Source of the DNA: Tubiluchus corallicola
Taxonomy: Eukaryota > Priapulida > Priapulimorpha > Priapulimorphida > Tubiluchidae
NCBI GenBank assembly: GCA_030141605.1
Contig: JAQGDQ010001706.1
Span: forward strand, 1 to 28,414
Direction: 5' to 3'
Length of the DNA: 28,414 bases
Part shown: positions 9,363 to 21,831 of the stretch, piece by piece
Position numbering within the stretch: the first letter of the stretch is position 1
Layout of the letters: every line of letters starts with the position of its first letter
Notes under the pieces: model-generated
What the model was told of the DNA's origin: nothing
Database searches by the model: none
What the model saw: the letters and a program-made list of their open reading frames with translations, nothing else
Program-made: the position numbers and the translations under genes

Positions 9363-12300
9363 TAACTGACGATTAACCACGAGCCCTTGCCGTACATCAT
9401 CTTATATACTCCAATAGAGTCTTCATGGCTTTGCGCGCGAACGCGCGAGATGTCACCATAGGTCAAAGGTTCTGTTGTGGCTTGGTTGTTTATGACCATC
9501 CAGATGTCCAGGTCGCGTAGCCTCTCACCTGAGAAACTCCGCTTCGTCTTTTGATTCTCGCGTCGCTTGGGTCATAAACTTCTGTTCAAGAAATGAGCTT
9601 CTTCCTGCTCCTTCCCAATTATAGTCCAGCAACTCGCATTACATTACAGGAGGTATATACTCTTAACTACTTCAAGTTATAAAATTCAGCTTCGCTTCTC
9701 TTAAATTCAAACACCTGTGACAAACTTTTCCTCTCTAAATGAACACCTGTTCTATTACTTGTAAACACATCTCTTGTGACAATAATTCCTTGCCTTACAA
9801 TAAATATAGGCTTTACCAGTTAAGTGAGTTCACATATTTCTTTATAAATTTCTCTGATCCAATTTGGAGGTCTCTTTATCAACATAATCTGATGAAGTTG
9901 ATAACTTCATTAATTAATCATTTAATTCATGATTCCGAAATTTATTCATAACACAAAACCACAAGGAAAAACTCTTTTCGTAACGAATATCCACTTTGAC
10001 GACGTCTTCATTCAAGAAGCGACGCTGCGCTATTGCCACAACAGCTACGCTAGATATTGAAGCGATTTCTTCTCCTCTGTAAAGGTGTAAAAGAAGTAAA
10101 ACTAATGATACCCAGCGCTATTATTGCCTTTAAAGCAGAAGTCAAGTTTCTCGGGAAGTTGAGCTTATTTTAGTATTTGGGTAAAATATTAGAAAGTTTC
10201 AGCAATAAAATTGTGATAAGCGCCTCGTGTAATAAGTAAATTCACTTTAAAGTCGTGATTACTTTACGCTTGGGGGCGCTCATTTTAGACGAAAAATGAC
10301 GTCATCTGGTTTCCGTGCATTATAAACACCGCCAGGTGCTTCAGAATCTTTTTTTTAACTTGTAGAGCGAATTCTATAAACTAAGTACCCAGCCCGGTAC
10401 CTACTACGTGCTGGCAAGTTTACATGAGTATCTAAAAGTCAACAAAAATCCGTAAATTAATTATTTACGCAATTAATGTTAATTACTTACATATTTTAAG
10501 GTGTAATCCTGTAGATTAAAGCAATGTAACCACTTTAAATTTGATCATAATTGATTGAATGACTAATTTCTAGATAAACACAGTTAAACACAACATTAGA
10601 ATAACGGAACTTTTAAGCAAACTGTAGAAATGTCTCAACGCTAACCTTCACACAGCTTGACTTCACAGCATTCATGCTGCCCAGCAGACACCAGCTTACG
10701 TCTTTTTTTCAAATATACCGGCATCAACGTTCGTTTGGCGGGAGATAAGAAATAATTAAATTTCTTTTACACTTTTAAGCAAAGCATTCTATGAGCATAT
10801 TTTGTATTGTGATTTCAATATTTTTAATTGCAAATTAAAATGCAGTAAATATAGTTCGAGGATTAGTTCTTCCTAAAATATAAAGTGATAAACCGCTTTA
10901 CGAATTGTAACTGCAATATGCATAACGACACTTATTTATTGGAAGGTGCTGCCCTCTACGAGCAGTGCGGAGAGGAAAAGACAGGAGGAGAACAATGATG
11001 GTCGCGTTTTTATTTACAGCAATGTTTTTTATCGTTATTGTGTTATAGTTAATAACAGCATTTAGTTATTACCAAATTTGTACCTTGAGAAATTTTAAAT
11101 CTTGACGAAGAGCCAACGATGTAAGTTACAGGAATTTAAATAATTTAATTAAGTTATGAATTCGATCTGTGAAATTTGAGAAAGTACTTTTACCAATAAG
11201 TTGACTTCTTCTTAATTATTAAGCTGCTGTTTATCATTTTATTTATTTTCTTACTTGTTAATGTTCTCTTTATTATTCTCTTTAGAATAAACAACTTTGG
11301 AACATGAATGAAATAGTGAAGGCTTTCTGTACATTACACGAACAATGCTGTGTAATTAACTCCCTAGCTTAAATAACAGAAGTACATATAAACGTTATAA
11401 GATCAACAAATTTTAGCGTTAGATAACAGATAAAACGTCTCTTACTTCGTAAGTGGAATCATTTGTGTCTCCCCAGAACTGTACGTCAAGGTTGCATGAA
11501 TGTCTCCATGAGGTTCCTCAGAACCTATAGTTATCTTTATACGAAAGTGTATTCCTGTAATGATCAATTAGTGGCTGCTAATCACAGGGGAACTATACAA
11601 AATTGTTACTTTTATTGTTAATTTAATTTTCAGCCCACTAACCCCATAAAATTTTTACGAGGAGAATTACTTCTTAAGTCGTGGGTCCACAAGTACATCT
11701 GTCCACCAAACATATATTATTGCAGCATAGCTGAGTAGGCTACTTGAATAGGCTTACATTATACGTATTGAATGCGAGCTTGAAGAACTGAAATGTCTTC
11801 ACCTTCAAAAAAGGACCAGCCGGATCCAAGCCTGCAGGAATAAAAGCAAAATTATTCTATTTAGCGCAATACACATGTTCTTAAAAGAACGTGGAGCTTT
11901 AAAATTGACTTTAGCAAGCTAACCGTCGTTAAACAGGTACCACCAGCTTCTTACAGCACATTTTACCGCTTCCATATAATTGCGACGCGACAGTTCATTT
12001 TTAGTAGAACAGATAACTTATTTACTAGCAAAACCCTGCAAAACAACTTGCGCATAAATTTGCGCACACCACCCGCATTACACCACACCACAACAAAACC
12101 AACACCACATTACATGGTGATGATGATGACGACGACAATGACGACATCCACAACATCAACATCAACATAGCGAAAACTGTGTTGCTAGTAGAACCTTCTA
12201 GAGTGACTAGACATTCTTCTCCTTGTAAACCGTTTTCTGCTCTTTCTGGGAATATGAACGATTTTTCACAAAATGCCAAACAATTGCGTAAGCTGAATTT

Positions 12301-12463
12301 TTCTGGAGCCTGTTTGTGCACTTTTCTGCAAAATTTGGACAACTGACTCTGAGAAAAGCCTGTTGCGAGACGGGTGGCCCTCCACGAATTCTAAACACGC
12401 CTTTAAACACTACCAATAAAACGGCACGTTTTGTTTGTTATACAGATCGCCGAAAATGGTGCC
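9363..12463. other. Single-copy spacer (loop) between the two arms
   Basis: This 3.1 kb segment is the only part of the first 21.8 kb that is not duplicated. It is AT-rich, and I see no convincing gene, transposon termini or tandem array. The longest open frames (70-105 codons) have low-complexity or unrecognisable products. The left edge holds a minus-strand TATA box (9401-9408) that would fire into the left arm. A polyadenylation-like AATAAA occurs near 12415, just before the right arm. Confidence 0.85.
9401..9408 (-). promoter_or_regulatory. TATA-like box just outside the left arm's inner edge
   Basis: The minus strand reads TATATAAG here, the same octamer as at 8371-8378 but convergent with it. 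A start site about 30 bp downstream would fall near 9377, only about 15 bp before the arm begins at 9362. The right arm has no such box at the matching place; there the sequence is unrelated. Function is inferred only. Confidence 0.35.
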
Positions 12464-13447
12464 ATCGTTTGGCGTCGGGAAGTGAATCGTCGTTCAGTCG
12501 TGAGTAAACAAGTTGCGGACCACGTGAGTCGTGAGTCGGGGAGAGAGGAGAGTCTGGAGAGACTACAGGAATCCTGAGAAGAGCAAAGACCGCTAGACCC
12601 AGCGTAGACAACTATCTGCGTCCTCAAAGAATTGAGCACTGGATCTGCGAATAGAGTCTTGCAACGGGAACGGAATTGACCAATTGAACGGTTGTTATTG
12701 GTCATTCCACCAAGTTAAGTGAACTTAACCTATCGTAACTTGAGAGCAACTCTGCATAGTAGCTTCATCACAGTAATAGACACCTTAAGTGTGACGTGTA
12801 GTCGATTGTAATAATATGTTTCACATTGTAAATTAGCACCTTAAGTGCGAAGTGAGGAAATCGTTAAGGGAATCTGTTTAGTATCTCTGGGAGCTAATTA
12901 TAAATTGTGAGCGTCTTTGGCGATTAAGTACATATATTGTAATTTTAGCAAACTAAGAGTAATTGTTGTAAACAATAAACGGATTTCGCTTAATCATAAA
13001 TGAATAGTTTGAGTATGCTTAGAGGTGTCTCAGTTAAGCAACATTAAATTCTGTAAACGAATCTGAAGATTTGCTGTATACATTAAGTATTCTACGAGTT
13101 CAATTGCGGGAACTTTTGCTAGATAGCTTTAGAGATTAAGACTCTTTCACAACGCGGAGTCGTAGAAACAATCTTGTGAGAAGTTATCATTGCTCTATAG
13201 ATTTAATCTTAAGCTCTAGTAGCCGGGTTGTGAATAACCTTATAGCAATTAATGTAATAGATGCAAATCACTCCTTCAGTCTTAAGTCACGTTTTATACG
13301 ATCACATGCGACAGATAAGAATCAATATTAATTAGGGAGATTAATATTGCATAATAAAGAGTGACCAGGTTTAATAATAACTGGTGAGCAGTGACTAAGA
13401 TAATAAAGTGATAACTGGTACTCGAGTCCAGGATCATTAAGGAGGAG

Positions 13448-13455
13448 CTTATATA
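13448..13455 (-). promoter_or_regulatory. TATA-like box at the end of the 48-bp array (right)
   Basis: Mirror copy of the octamer at 8371-8378, facing the spacer from the right arm. Confidence 0.3.
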
Positions 13456-14205
13456 CATGTGAACAAAAGTCTACAAAAAGAACAGTTCTGTTTGAACAAC
13501 TTACATGTGAACAAAAGTCTGCAAAAAGAACAGTTCTATTTGCACAACTTACATGTGAACAAAAGTCTACAAAAAGAACAGTTCTGTTTGCACAACTTAC
13601 ATGTGAACAAAAGTCTACAAAAAGAACAGTTCTATTTGCACAACTTACATGTGAACAAAAGTCTACAAAAAGAACAGTTCTATTTGCACAACTTACATGT
13701 GAACAAAAGTCTACAAAAAGAACAGTTCTGTTTGCACAACTTACATGTGAACAAAAGTCTACAAAAAGAACAGTTCTATTTGCACAACTTACATGTGAAC
13801 AAAAGTCTACAAAAAGAACAGTTCTGTTTGCACAACTTACATGTGAACAAAAGTCTACAAAAAGAACAGTTAAGTTTGCACAACTTACATGTGAACAAAA
13901 GTCTACAAAAAGAACAGTTCTATTTGCACAACTTACATGTGAACAAAAGTCTACAAAAAGAACAGTTCTGTTTGCACAACTTACATGTGAACAAAAGTCT
14001 ACAAAAAGAACAGTTAAGTTTGCACAACTTACTGTTGAACAAAAATCTACAAAAGAACAGTTCTGTTTGTACAACTTACATGTGAACAAAAGTCTACAAA
14101 AAGAACAGTTCAGTTTGCACAACTTACATGTGAACAAAAGTCTACAAAAGAACAGTTAAGTTTGCACAACTTACTGTTGAACAAAAATCTACAAAAGAAC
14201 AGTTC
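13454..14205 (-). repeat. 48-bp minisatellite, about 16 copies (right)
   Basis: Mirror copy of 7621-8372. Copy number, variant order and the short first units all match: the encoded 269- and 208-codon open frames are identical between the arms. Confidence 0.95.
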
Positions 14206-14540
14206 AGTAAAATTTAATATTAAATGAACAAATATATGAACAATATTGTAAATTTAAATTTAGTTTTAAGTTTCATTATCTCGACAGAAATCGCCAGTGT
14301 CCCACTTGGGCTGCCCATGTACGATACTGCTTTTCCGCAAATTTAGCGCATGCGCTTTACCGGAAGTGTCCTACTTTGGCTAGTGGGTTACTCGGCGCCC
14401 TACAAGGCTAACTAAGCTGTAGCGTAGGTGCCAATTCTTATTCTTCTCACAAAATGTGTACCATTTCAAATTCATAATTATAAACCAAAATTTTTATCAC
14501 ACCCCACAAACAGTTGTGCAGCCTGTTTAGATGTGCTATG

Positions 14541-14696
14541 CGACTATGTCTAATTAGACATAGACATAGAAATAGAACATTTATTTTCTCCAATTAGCTT
14601 AACATCAAAAGTTTTTTAAATATTAAGTAATTATAATCGTGGAGCAGGGCAGGGAAGGACCACAGGGTCATCTAGTCTCCTGCCCTTTCTTATAAA
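14541..14696 (-). mobile_element. Possible retroelement 3' tail with CATAGA repeats (right)
   Basis: Mirror copy of 7130-7285. One arm-to-arm substitution lies just beyond it, at 14529 (left 7297). Confidence 0.35.
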
Positions 14697-14932
14697 TAGA
14701 TTAGTATATTAAAAATTAACGGTGATACTGCAGATAACAAAAACAAAAGCGAATAAGAAAATAATAATAATAATAACAGTATAAATGATACAAATTATCC
14801 AAAAATTTATTTCAACATGTTTTTTCTTGTGACTTCTTGAAACCAGAACTATTACTTTCCAGCTGTTGCTTAAGCCTGTCGCTGTGCAAAATTTACCTTC
14901 ATTTTATTATGCAAAGGGATACACAGACAGAC

Positions 14933-15263
14933 AGACATATTAGATTTAGATTTGGATTTAATATTTTATTTCAAACTTCACAAAGTTCATATACACATCA
15001 CAAATTAATTCCAAATAATACAATAAATCACGAAACACAACAATAACACAAATAACAATTAACTATATAAGAAACTACGCCAATGACGTCTAATTACAGA
15101 AGTAAAGTTTGCATCACTGTTTAAAATGTTCTTGCATATAAAATTTTCGCTCTTATTCAGCCTGACATGTAAACTGTATGCACATTTTCTGTGAATCACA
15201 TCAAAATAAATAATATTAAGTCTAGTAGAAATATATCTAGCACTCGTATGATATGAAAAGTTA
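14933..15263 (-). mobile_element. Possible LINE 3' tail (right)
   Basis: Mirror copy of 6563-6893; the open-frame product is identical. Confidence 0.35.
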
Positions 15264-15425
15264 AACAGAGAGACAGATAGACAAGACAGACAAGCAGGCA
15301 GAGGGGCAGACAGGCAGACAGACACAGACGGACGGACAGACACACAGACAGACAGACACGGTTGGACGGACAGACAGACAGACAGACAGGTAGACAGGCA
15401 GACCGACCGATCGTCAGACAGACAG
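15264..15425 (-). repeat. Imperfect ACAG microsatellite (right)
   Basis: Mirror copy of 6401-6562 with the same length and same interruptions. Confidence 0.9.
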
Positions 15426-16219
15426 GCTAAGCGCCATAGTAATAATAACTAATTATACGTACGTCGACAGGCGATTGGTCCAGTAATGTTGCGCTGATGA
15501 ACAGTAACGCAACCGCAGTTGCTATGGTAACGACAAGCTTCGTCCGTCTACTGCGAGTTGCATAGATCATTACTGCTTTGGATCTATTTCCACATCGTCA
15601 CTGAAGCCCGTATGAATCACATATGAATTTGAAACGATTTTAAACTCACACGCCATAGTGAAAGACAAAATACATTAACCAAATTACCGAATAACGACAA
15701 ATTCAAATTCATGCTTTATGTTGATAAGCACTACGTAAGCTTCAAACGCGTGCAGTTTTTATCACATAAGCTGTGGGGTGTTCAATTTAACACTGCAACC
15801 ACCATTCTACGCCAGAGAGGTTTAAACTCAGTTTTTTTACTTCCTCGTTGTATCAGTCTGCGTTTGTAGCCCGGTGGTCAGTCCAGAACTAACTGGGGTG
15901 TCGCTGAACTTACACCAATTAACCCCCTTGACTGTCTTCAAACACAGCTACATGAAAGTAAAGCTTGCCTAAAATTTACCCTGGAGCTCGGTTATAACAA
16001 TTCGACACGCGCAGGTGAACCGATTAGAATTTCACTGATAAAAATAGGTTACCTCACCTGTATGTATGTACGAATATGGCCAATAGCAATCTACGTAGGT
16101 CGTACCTGTCATAGGCAGGGTTCTACGCATACGATTGCAAACACTGTACCACGTCTGTCATTTTTTACAAATCTCTCTAGACGAGATTAGTGAAGGTAAA
16201 AGACTACGTACAGTAGGAT

Positions 16220-16265
16220 TTTTACAATATGAATATATATATATATATATATTCATATTGTAAAA
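16220..16265. repeat. Perfect 46-bp AT palindrome (right)
   Basis: Mirror copy of 5559-5606 with one AT dinucleotide fewer in the core; still perfectly self-complementary. Confidence 0.9.
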
Positions 16266-16308
16266 TTTTATATACATATATATTATTAATATTATTACAA
16301 TTATTTAT

Positions 16309-16435
16309 ATATGTGTGTGTGTGAGTATGCGTGTGTATGCGTGTGCGTGCGTGCGTGCGTGCGTGTACGTGTGTGTGTAAAAAGTCACAATTAATTTTGG
16401 TCAGGGTTTGGTTTAGGGTTAGGGTTATTTCTTTT
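16309..16435 (-). repeat. Telomere-like stub plus GT/GTGC microsatellite (right)
   Basis: Mirror copy of the tract at 5397-5515. The adjacent roughly 12-bp difference between arms lies just outside, near 16480. Confidence 0.6.
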
Positions 16436-16664
16436 TTCCTCTGCCTTTTTTCTCTGGCTTAATTCCTGTGATTTTTTTCTGTGAGTTTTAAGTGGATTTG
16501 TGTCAAATAGAACTTAGAATTTGTCGTTGGCATCATACATTACACCACAATGACATACATACAGCAAAAGAACAACAAAATACAAAAGTACAAAACAGAG
16601 CTATTGCATTAAAACAAAACATAGAGCAAAACAAAACACTTGTAACAAATAACATATTTATATA

Positions 16665-17634
16665 CCGTAAAACGGGGTGAGTTCGCCACCCGAGGGTGAG
16701 TTCGCCACCCCTTACGTAATGGCCATTGTAGGTTCGCTGTAACTATTGTTCAGTGTTTAATGAACAGATATCATGATCACCGTCATTATAAACAGTTTGC
16801 GACAGTTATCTTCTTTCAATTCGCACTAGAAGTATTCCATTCTGCGCTACATATTATTTGTCTACTGTTTCTTGCTACTTAACATGCCACGCACCTGCAC
16901 CCCTGTATCGGGTCATAGATACCAAAATTATACCCCAGAAGCTCTGGAAGCTGCCCTACATGCCGACAAGAATAACAACAGGACAATCAGCGCAGCGGCG
17001 AGACAATTCGGGGTTCCAAGAAAGACCCTTGCTGACAAACTCTCAGGAAGTCATCCGCGGAAGACCGGAGGTCAGCCAGTGTTCTCCGCCGCCGAGGAGC
17101 ACGAAATCGCCAACACTCCAAGTGGCCGCTGAGTGGGGGTTCCCAATGACTGCCATCGATCTCTGACTACTGATTAAGAGTGTTCTTGACGCGAAGGGAG
17201 TTCAGGAACGACGATTCAAGCCAAACACCCCTGGAATAGACTTTGTCAAATCATTCGCCCGAAGGAACAATCTGGTTTTCAGAGTGGCTGGCAACATCAA
17301 GGGCGCCCGCGACAAGATCAGTGCACAAGACGTTCAAGCCTTCCTTGCCAACGTAGAAATTTCTATTTGAAAACTAAAACTAGACATTTTTCATAATTTT
17401 TTCATAGGGTGGCGAACTCACCCCCAACCAGCCAATCACAACCAGTTAACTTCAGCTGCCTAGAATGGCATTAAACAGTGTTAAATTGTTGGTGGCGAAT
17501 TCACCCCACGATAGTGTTTCATTCGAAAGGCAATATAAAGCTTGAACTAAGAAAATCGGTTGGGTAATTCTCTTGCTATGGCAGGAAACGTAAAAAATAC
17601 CCCTAAAAAGTGGCGAACTCACCCCGTTTTACGG
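16665..17634 (+). mobile_element. Pogo/Tigger-like DNA transposon, internally deleted (right copy)
   Basis: Mirror copy of 4202-5171, with TA at 16663-16664 and 17635-17636 and the same terminal and subterminal repeats. It has the same length as the left copy and carries the same disabling lesions in its transposase remnant. Confidence 0.9.
16884..17370 (+). pseudogene. Pogo-family transposase remnant, DNA-binding region only (right copy)
   Basis: Mirror copy of 4466-4952. The first frame runs from the ATG at 16884 to the TGA at 17130-17132, and the HTH_psq motif is intact within it. The second helix-turn-helix lies in a shifted frame, with a TGA at 17164-17166, ending at 17368-17370. Both lesions are shared with the left copy, so they are older than the inverted duplication. 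Confidence 0.85.
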
Positions 17635-19457
17635 TAATTTTAGTATTTTAGCAACTTATGTAACCTATTTACCAGTGTCAGAAGATATCTGTTGCTGCTC
17701 TTGAATCAAGTGACGTGGTTTTCAGATAAGCCATTTTTCTGGTAGAGAATTCCACAGGTAAGAAGTCCGGGGGAAAAACTAGGTTTTTAAACGGCTATTC
17801 CGCATAATGGAATCTAACTTCTAAGAACCAGGGTAAAACTACGAGGAGCAACAGTAAAATCAGTGTTTTACGATCAGACGTCTAGTTACAGAGTGTAACT
17901 CATATAACATAACTTCTATTTACCAATTCTGTTATCAATTATTAATTATTTTATTCAAACTTTCAGCACAAACTGCACGTAGTTTTTACAATTACAAGTA
18001 TTATATCTTGTTGTTGCTGTCAAGCAATTTAATCTAGCATTCTATAATTATTTGTTTTTTTCGTATTTTTACAAACATGCATTTCCTGAAACTGTTTAAA
18101 ACGAAGCCAGCCTTAGTCACGTGACCTAAGCATTAGTAGTATACACCACCTATCAATCACACTTGTTTTTACACGTAGTTACATTTTCTGTTGCCGCTAT
18201 GCTGTTCATGCCGTTTGGTGATACTTGCATTGCTTTGTCTATTTTGTTGCAATTTAACAGACACTAGTTGTATTTTCAAGCCAAAGTTGTCACCAGTAAA
18301 TGTAAGTCACCATCTACTTTAATCATTAGTTAATAGTTTAAATTGGTTAGAATTGCTTCAAATCTCTAGAATCATAAAGTAATAATTTGTGTTTCAGTCT
18401 TCTTAAATCTAACTTTTCATTTTATCTAAATAGTAATAACCTTTAGTACATTCTTAAGCACTTTTTGTGATCTGTTATTTTAATAAATTGCAGGTCTATC
18501 GCGCAGTTCAATACTGATTTTTTGCCGTTTCTTTGCCTTGACTGGGCGCGTCGACATCTAATAAAATAAAAAAAAAAAATTAAAATCTTAATTAAAATGA
18601 TGAGGTGCAAATGCAAATTTCAATGAAGCCATTTCGGGTTGAAGCAGTTCACATTTTTCAAAGACCAGAATTTATGAACGTGTTTTTTAACACGAGGTTG
18701 CTAACGCAATAAACGTTTTTTTATAATTATCTTCCTGCTCTTTCTGACTTTTATTGTACACTGACAGCCATGGCGATCAGAATAATTCTATTGTTTAGGA
18801 AACAATTTGATAATGTGTACTTTGTTATGCAGTTTTGCTATAATTTAGTTTTTTTTAGACTTAGCAGAAAGTGGTAGTATCTTAGGGAGGTGCTGCCATC
18901 TTTTGGTTGTTTGTCTGTAAAAATAATTTACGTATTTCTTAAGCAGTTTACTATACTATCTATTTACATACCATTTACTGGGTTTCAACTAAAGTTCATG
19001 AGGTGGGTGTAACAGGAGTCCTGGCTATTGTATGTTGGGCAGTAGTAGTTCGGGTTTCCCATAGTCTACTGGTAAAGTTCAGATTTCAAATTTCATAATT
19101 TAGTTTGTTAAGGTATGTTTGCTTCAAATTACATTTTTTGGTTTTTTGATTTACCTAAACTGAGATTAGTGCTTTAAATTTAATTTTTGTTTGTAGGGTG
19201 TTAAACCTAAGAGAATTATTAAGTTGTAAATGTTGCTTTTTACTTTTATTATTTCAGACTCTAATTTATGTTGAAACCCATCACCACCACCCCTCTACAC
19301 TGCCTCCACTTTTTTTGAGCACAGTAATAAAGGAAATCAACCTGTACCAAAGTGTTCATTATTTTTTTTGAGGTTATGGGTTACCGACAGACAGACAAAC
19401 TGAACAAAACAATAATGAAGATTTGTGAGCAAACTGGATTCTTGTAAAACGTTTTAT

Positions 19458-19692
19458 TGAGCATTTACAGCAATCTTGACAATTGAGCATTTACAGCAAT
19501 CTTGACAATTGAGCATTTACAGCAATCTTGACAATTGAGCATTTACAGCAATCTTGACAATTGAGCATTTACAGCAATCTTGACAATTGAGCATTTACAG
19601 CAATCTTGACAACTGAGCATTTACAGCAATCTTGACAATTGAGCATTTACAGCAATCTTGACAATTGAGCATTTACAGCAATCTTGACAACT
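19458..19692 (-). repeat. 26-bp minisatellite, about 9 copies (right)
   Basis: Mirror copy of 2141-2376 with the same copy number and the variant unit at the matching position. Confidence 0.95.
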
Positions 19693-20698
19693 GCAGTCGT
19701 TGTCGCTTATTGTACCGAGTGCGCGATTGTAGTATTATGTGACCCATTTAATTGTCAGTCTACTACACTAAGGTACTGAATTAGTCTATGCTGCCATCTA
19801 CAGTCGTTGTTTTACTCTAATTATACAAAGTTTGTCAGAGATTGATTTTTGTTTCTAAATATTATTTCCTTTTGCTTTTATAGATATTCATTAATCAGAG
19901 TAATTAGATTGTTAATTTCATGCTTTAATTCTGGTTCTAACTCTCTTATTCAAGTTTAAATAGATAAAAATTATAACATTATAACACAGCTTTCTGTAAA
20001 CCAATAATCTTTATTCTGCTATCAAAGAAGCCAAGTAGACTTTGATTTTGGTTTAACTAGTAGTCTGTAGAGTATAGGTGACCTTTCCATTTATGGTCTG
20101 TATGCATGAATGTGATGTACCTTCCAATAGGAACTTGAATCTCTGGTCATGTGATTACAGCTTTATTCTCTCAGGCATGCAAGTTTCAGTTGATCTAGAG
20201 AAGCATTGAGAAAGGATGCAAATTTTCTACTGTTAAATATCATATTGCTAACTTTATGACTGTTTGTTCAATTTTGTGATTGAGGTGAACATTGTCTACA
20301 TTTTACAATAAAATGATTGGCAGTTTCTACAGTCGTACAATCAAGGGGCGTAGCTAGGTTCTACAGTTAGGGGGAGCAAGCTTATATAAAGAAGGCTCCG
20401 TGACACGTGCCAAACGATTTTAACGCATTAATTCGTTCTGTCACGTCACAACTTCTGTCACCTATCCCAATCAGATAGCTTCTTAGTGTTTTCTCCATTG
20501 ATTAAAATTTCGCGTTTTTATAGCTGCTGTTTATTGTTGTTTACTGCTGCTACCGTTGCGCTGTGAACAGCCGAGAGGGCATAGCAAGCTAGCAAATCTT
20601 TTAGTACAAATAGCGGGAGCACTGAGTAACCCTCAGTCCTTTTAGTAAAATAATTCGTTGTATTGGTAGTGCAAAGCTGATTATTGTTGTTTTAGGGA

Positions 20699-21140
20699 TG
20701 GCAAAACTATGAAGAGTCAGATTATAAAACTCCACGTTTATTGAACATCAGACACAATAAATATAACAGGTAGTAATGCCAAGCCCCCTGATCTAGCTTG
20801 CTCTCCTTCAGCTCCCAGACTCAATCTCCTGAGCTGGGCGCATCACAAGGCTTATATCTCGTGCGCCGAGCTTCGACGCATCGACGCCTACGCTTCGGTT
20901 CTGAATCACTTGCTCACGTGGCACCACTCCTTAACTGGGCTTCATGCCAGCATTCATCAGCATAATTATCTATCATAATCTAACGCTTTTGACATAGTTT
21001 AACAGCTGCTCATTATTTTTTATTGAATTGCCTAGTGCGCACTGAACTTCTGCGCATAGGAGTGCGTCATCAAGTCTGTAATCGCGACGCGACCTCTTAA
21101 GTGGGTCAACCATCAGCTGATCATAGCGTGATGTGCCACA
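20699..21140 (-). repeat. Possible solo LTR (right copy)
   Basis: Mirror copy of 693-1134 with the same TATA and AATAAA-like signals on the minus strand. Same caveats. Confidence 0.33.
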
Positions 21141-21334
21141 CCTAATTCAACTTCTGGTTTCCGGCTTCAATAATTTAATCTTTAATGGGCCAATTTAATG
21201 TAAGACGGTTAGGAGATGGGGCTTCAAATCAACGTTGCCCAATTTTAGTATCATTAGATAGTTACGAGAGGCAAGAAAACATAATGAGACAGTCAGCAAA
21301 GCTGAAGCGTAAACAAGCACTCCTCTCGAAAGTG

Positions 21335-21418
21335 TACCGTATTTATTCGAGTATAACACGCAAAATTTTCGACCTAAAAAAAGAACTCAAAGTTTGGGTG
21401 CGCATTATAAACGAGGGC
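21335..21418 (+). mobile_element. Fold-back MITE-like segment (right copy)
   Basis: Mirror copy of 415-498 within the right arm, identical as far as I compared. Confidence 0.35.
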
Positions 21419-21831
21419 TGAGGTGTGGCGTAGCTAAGGAAATAGTCAATAATATTTGCTTCTGGTTGAGGCAATAATTTCATCTTTAATCATCAATTTA
21501 AAATACATTTTCTTTACTCATGGCATTCCTTACCATATATATGATAATATGATTGTCTTTCTGAACAGTGTTAAAACAAAACCGGGCCCAGTGTACATCA
21601 AAACAATCTACTCTTTAAAATATTGAAAGAAAACATACATTTTTTTTCAAAAATGACCTACGTGAAAGAATTATTACCACACAAACGCAAGTTCATGTTC
21701 GAGCCACTAGTTCTTTGCTGTTACATGCATTTCGCTAGTTAGACGGGCACTAGTGCCTGCATATCAGAAATGCATTGCCGAAAAACAGATGCAGTACCGC
21801 TCAGTTCAGACGTGTTAGTTTGTGACGAACT

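Larger units (their letters stand above)
12464..21831 (-). repeat. Right arm of the giant inverted repeat
   Basis: Reverse-complement copy of 2-9362, about 10 bp longer overall. It lacks the 3 bp near 17711, carries about 12 extra bp near 16480 and has a slightly shorter AT run near 16242. Beyond 21831 the sequence (ACACACATTCG...) is not found in the left part of the window. The differences are real sequence differences, which argues against a simple hairpin-read artefact but leaves allelic misjoining possible. Confidence 0.97.

Noticed and set aside
9121-9369. 82-codon serine-rich frame, and its 100-codon counterpart at 12403-12705
   Set aside because: The two copies end differently because the frame crosses the arm boundary; no recognisable domain, and the likelier transcription direction is the opposite strand.
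12025-12416. Overlapping minus-strand frames near the right end of the spacer
   Set aside because: Low-complexity ends and no homologous motif; no promoter or splice context.
2-21831. The palindrome as one giant transposon with 9.36-kb terminal inverted repeats
   Set aside because: No transposase, integrase or polymerase in arms or spacer, no target duplication visible, and the arms are a mosaic of unrelated older repeats.
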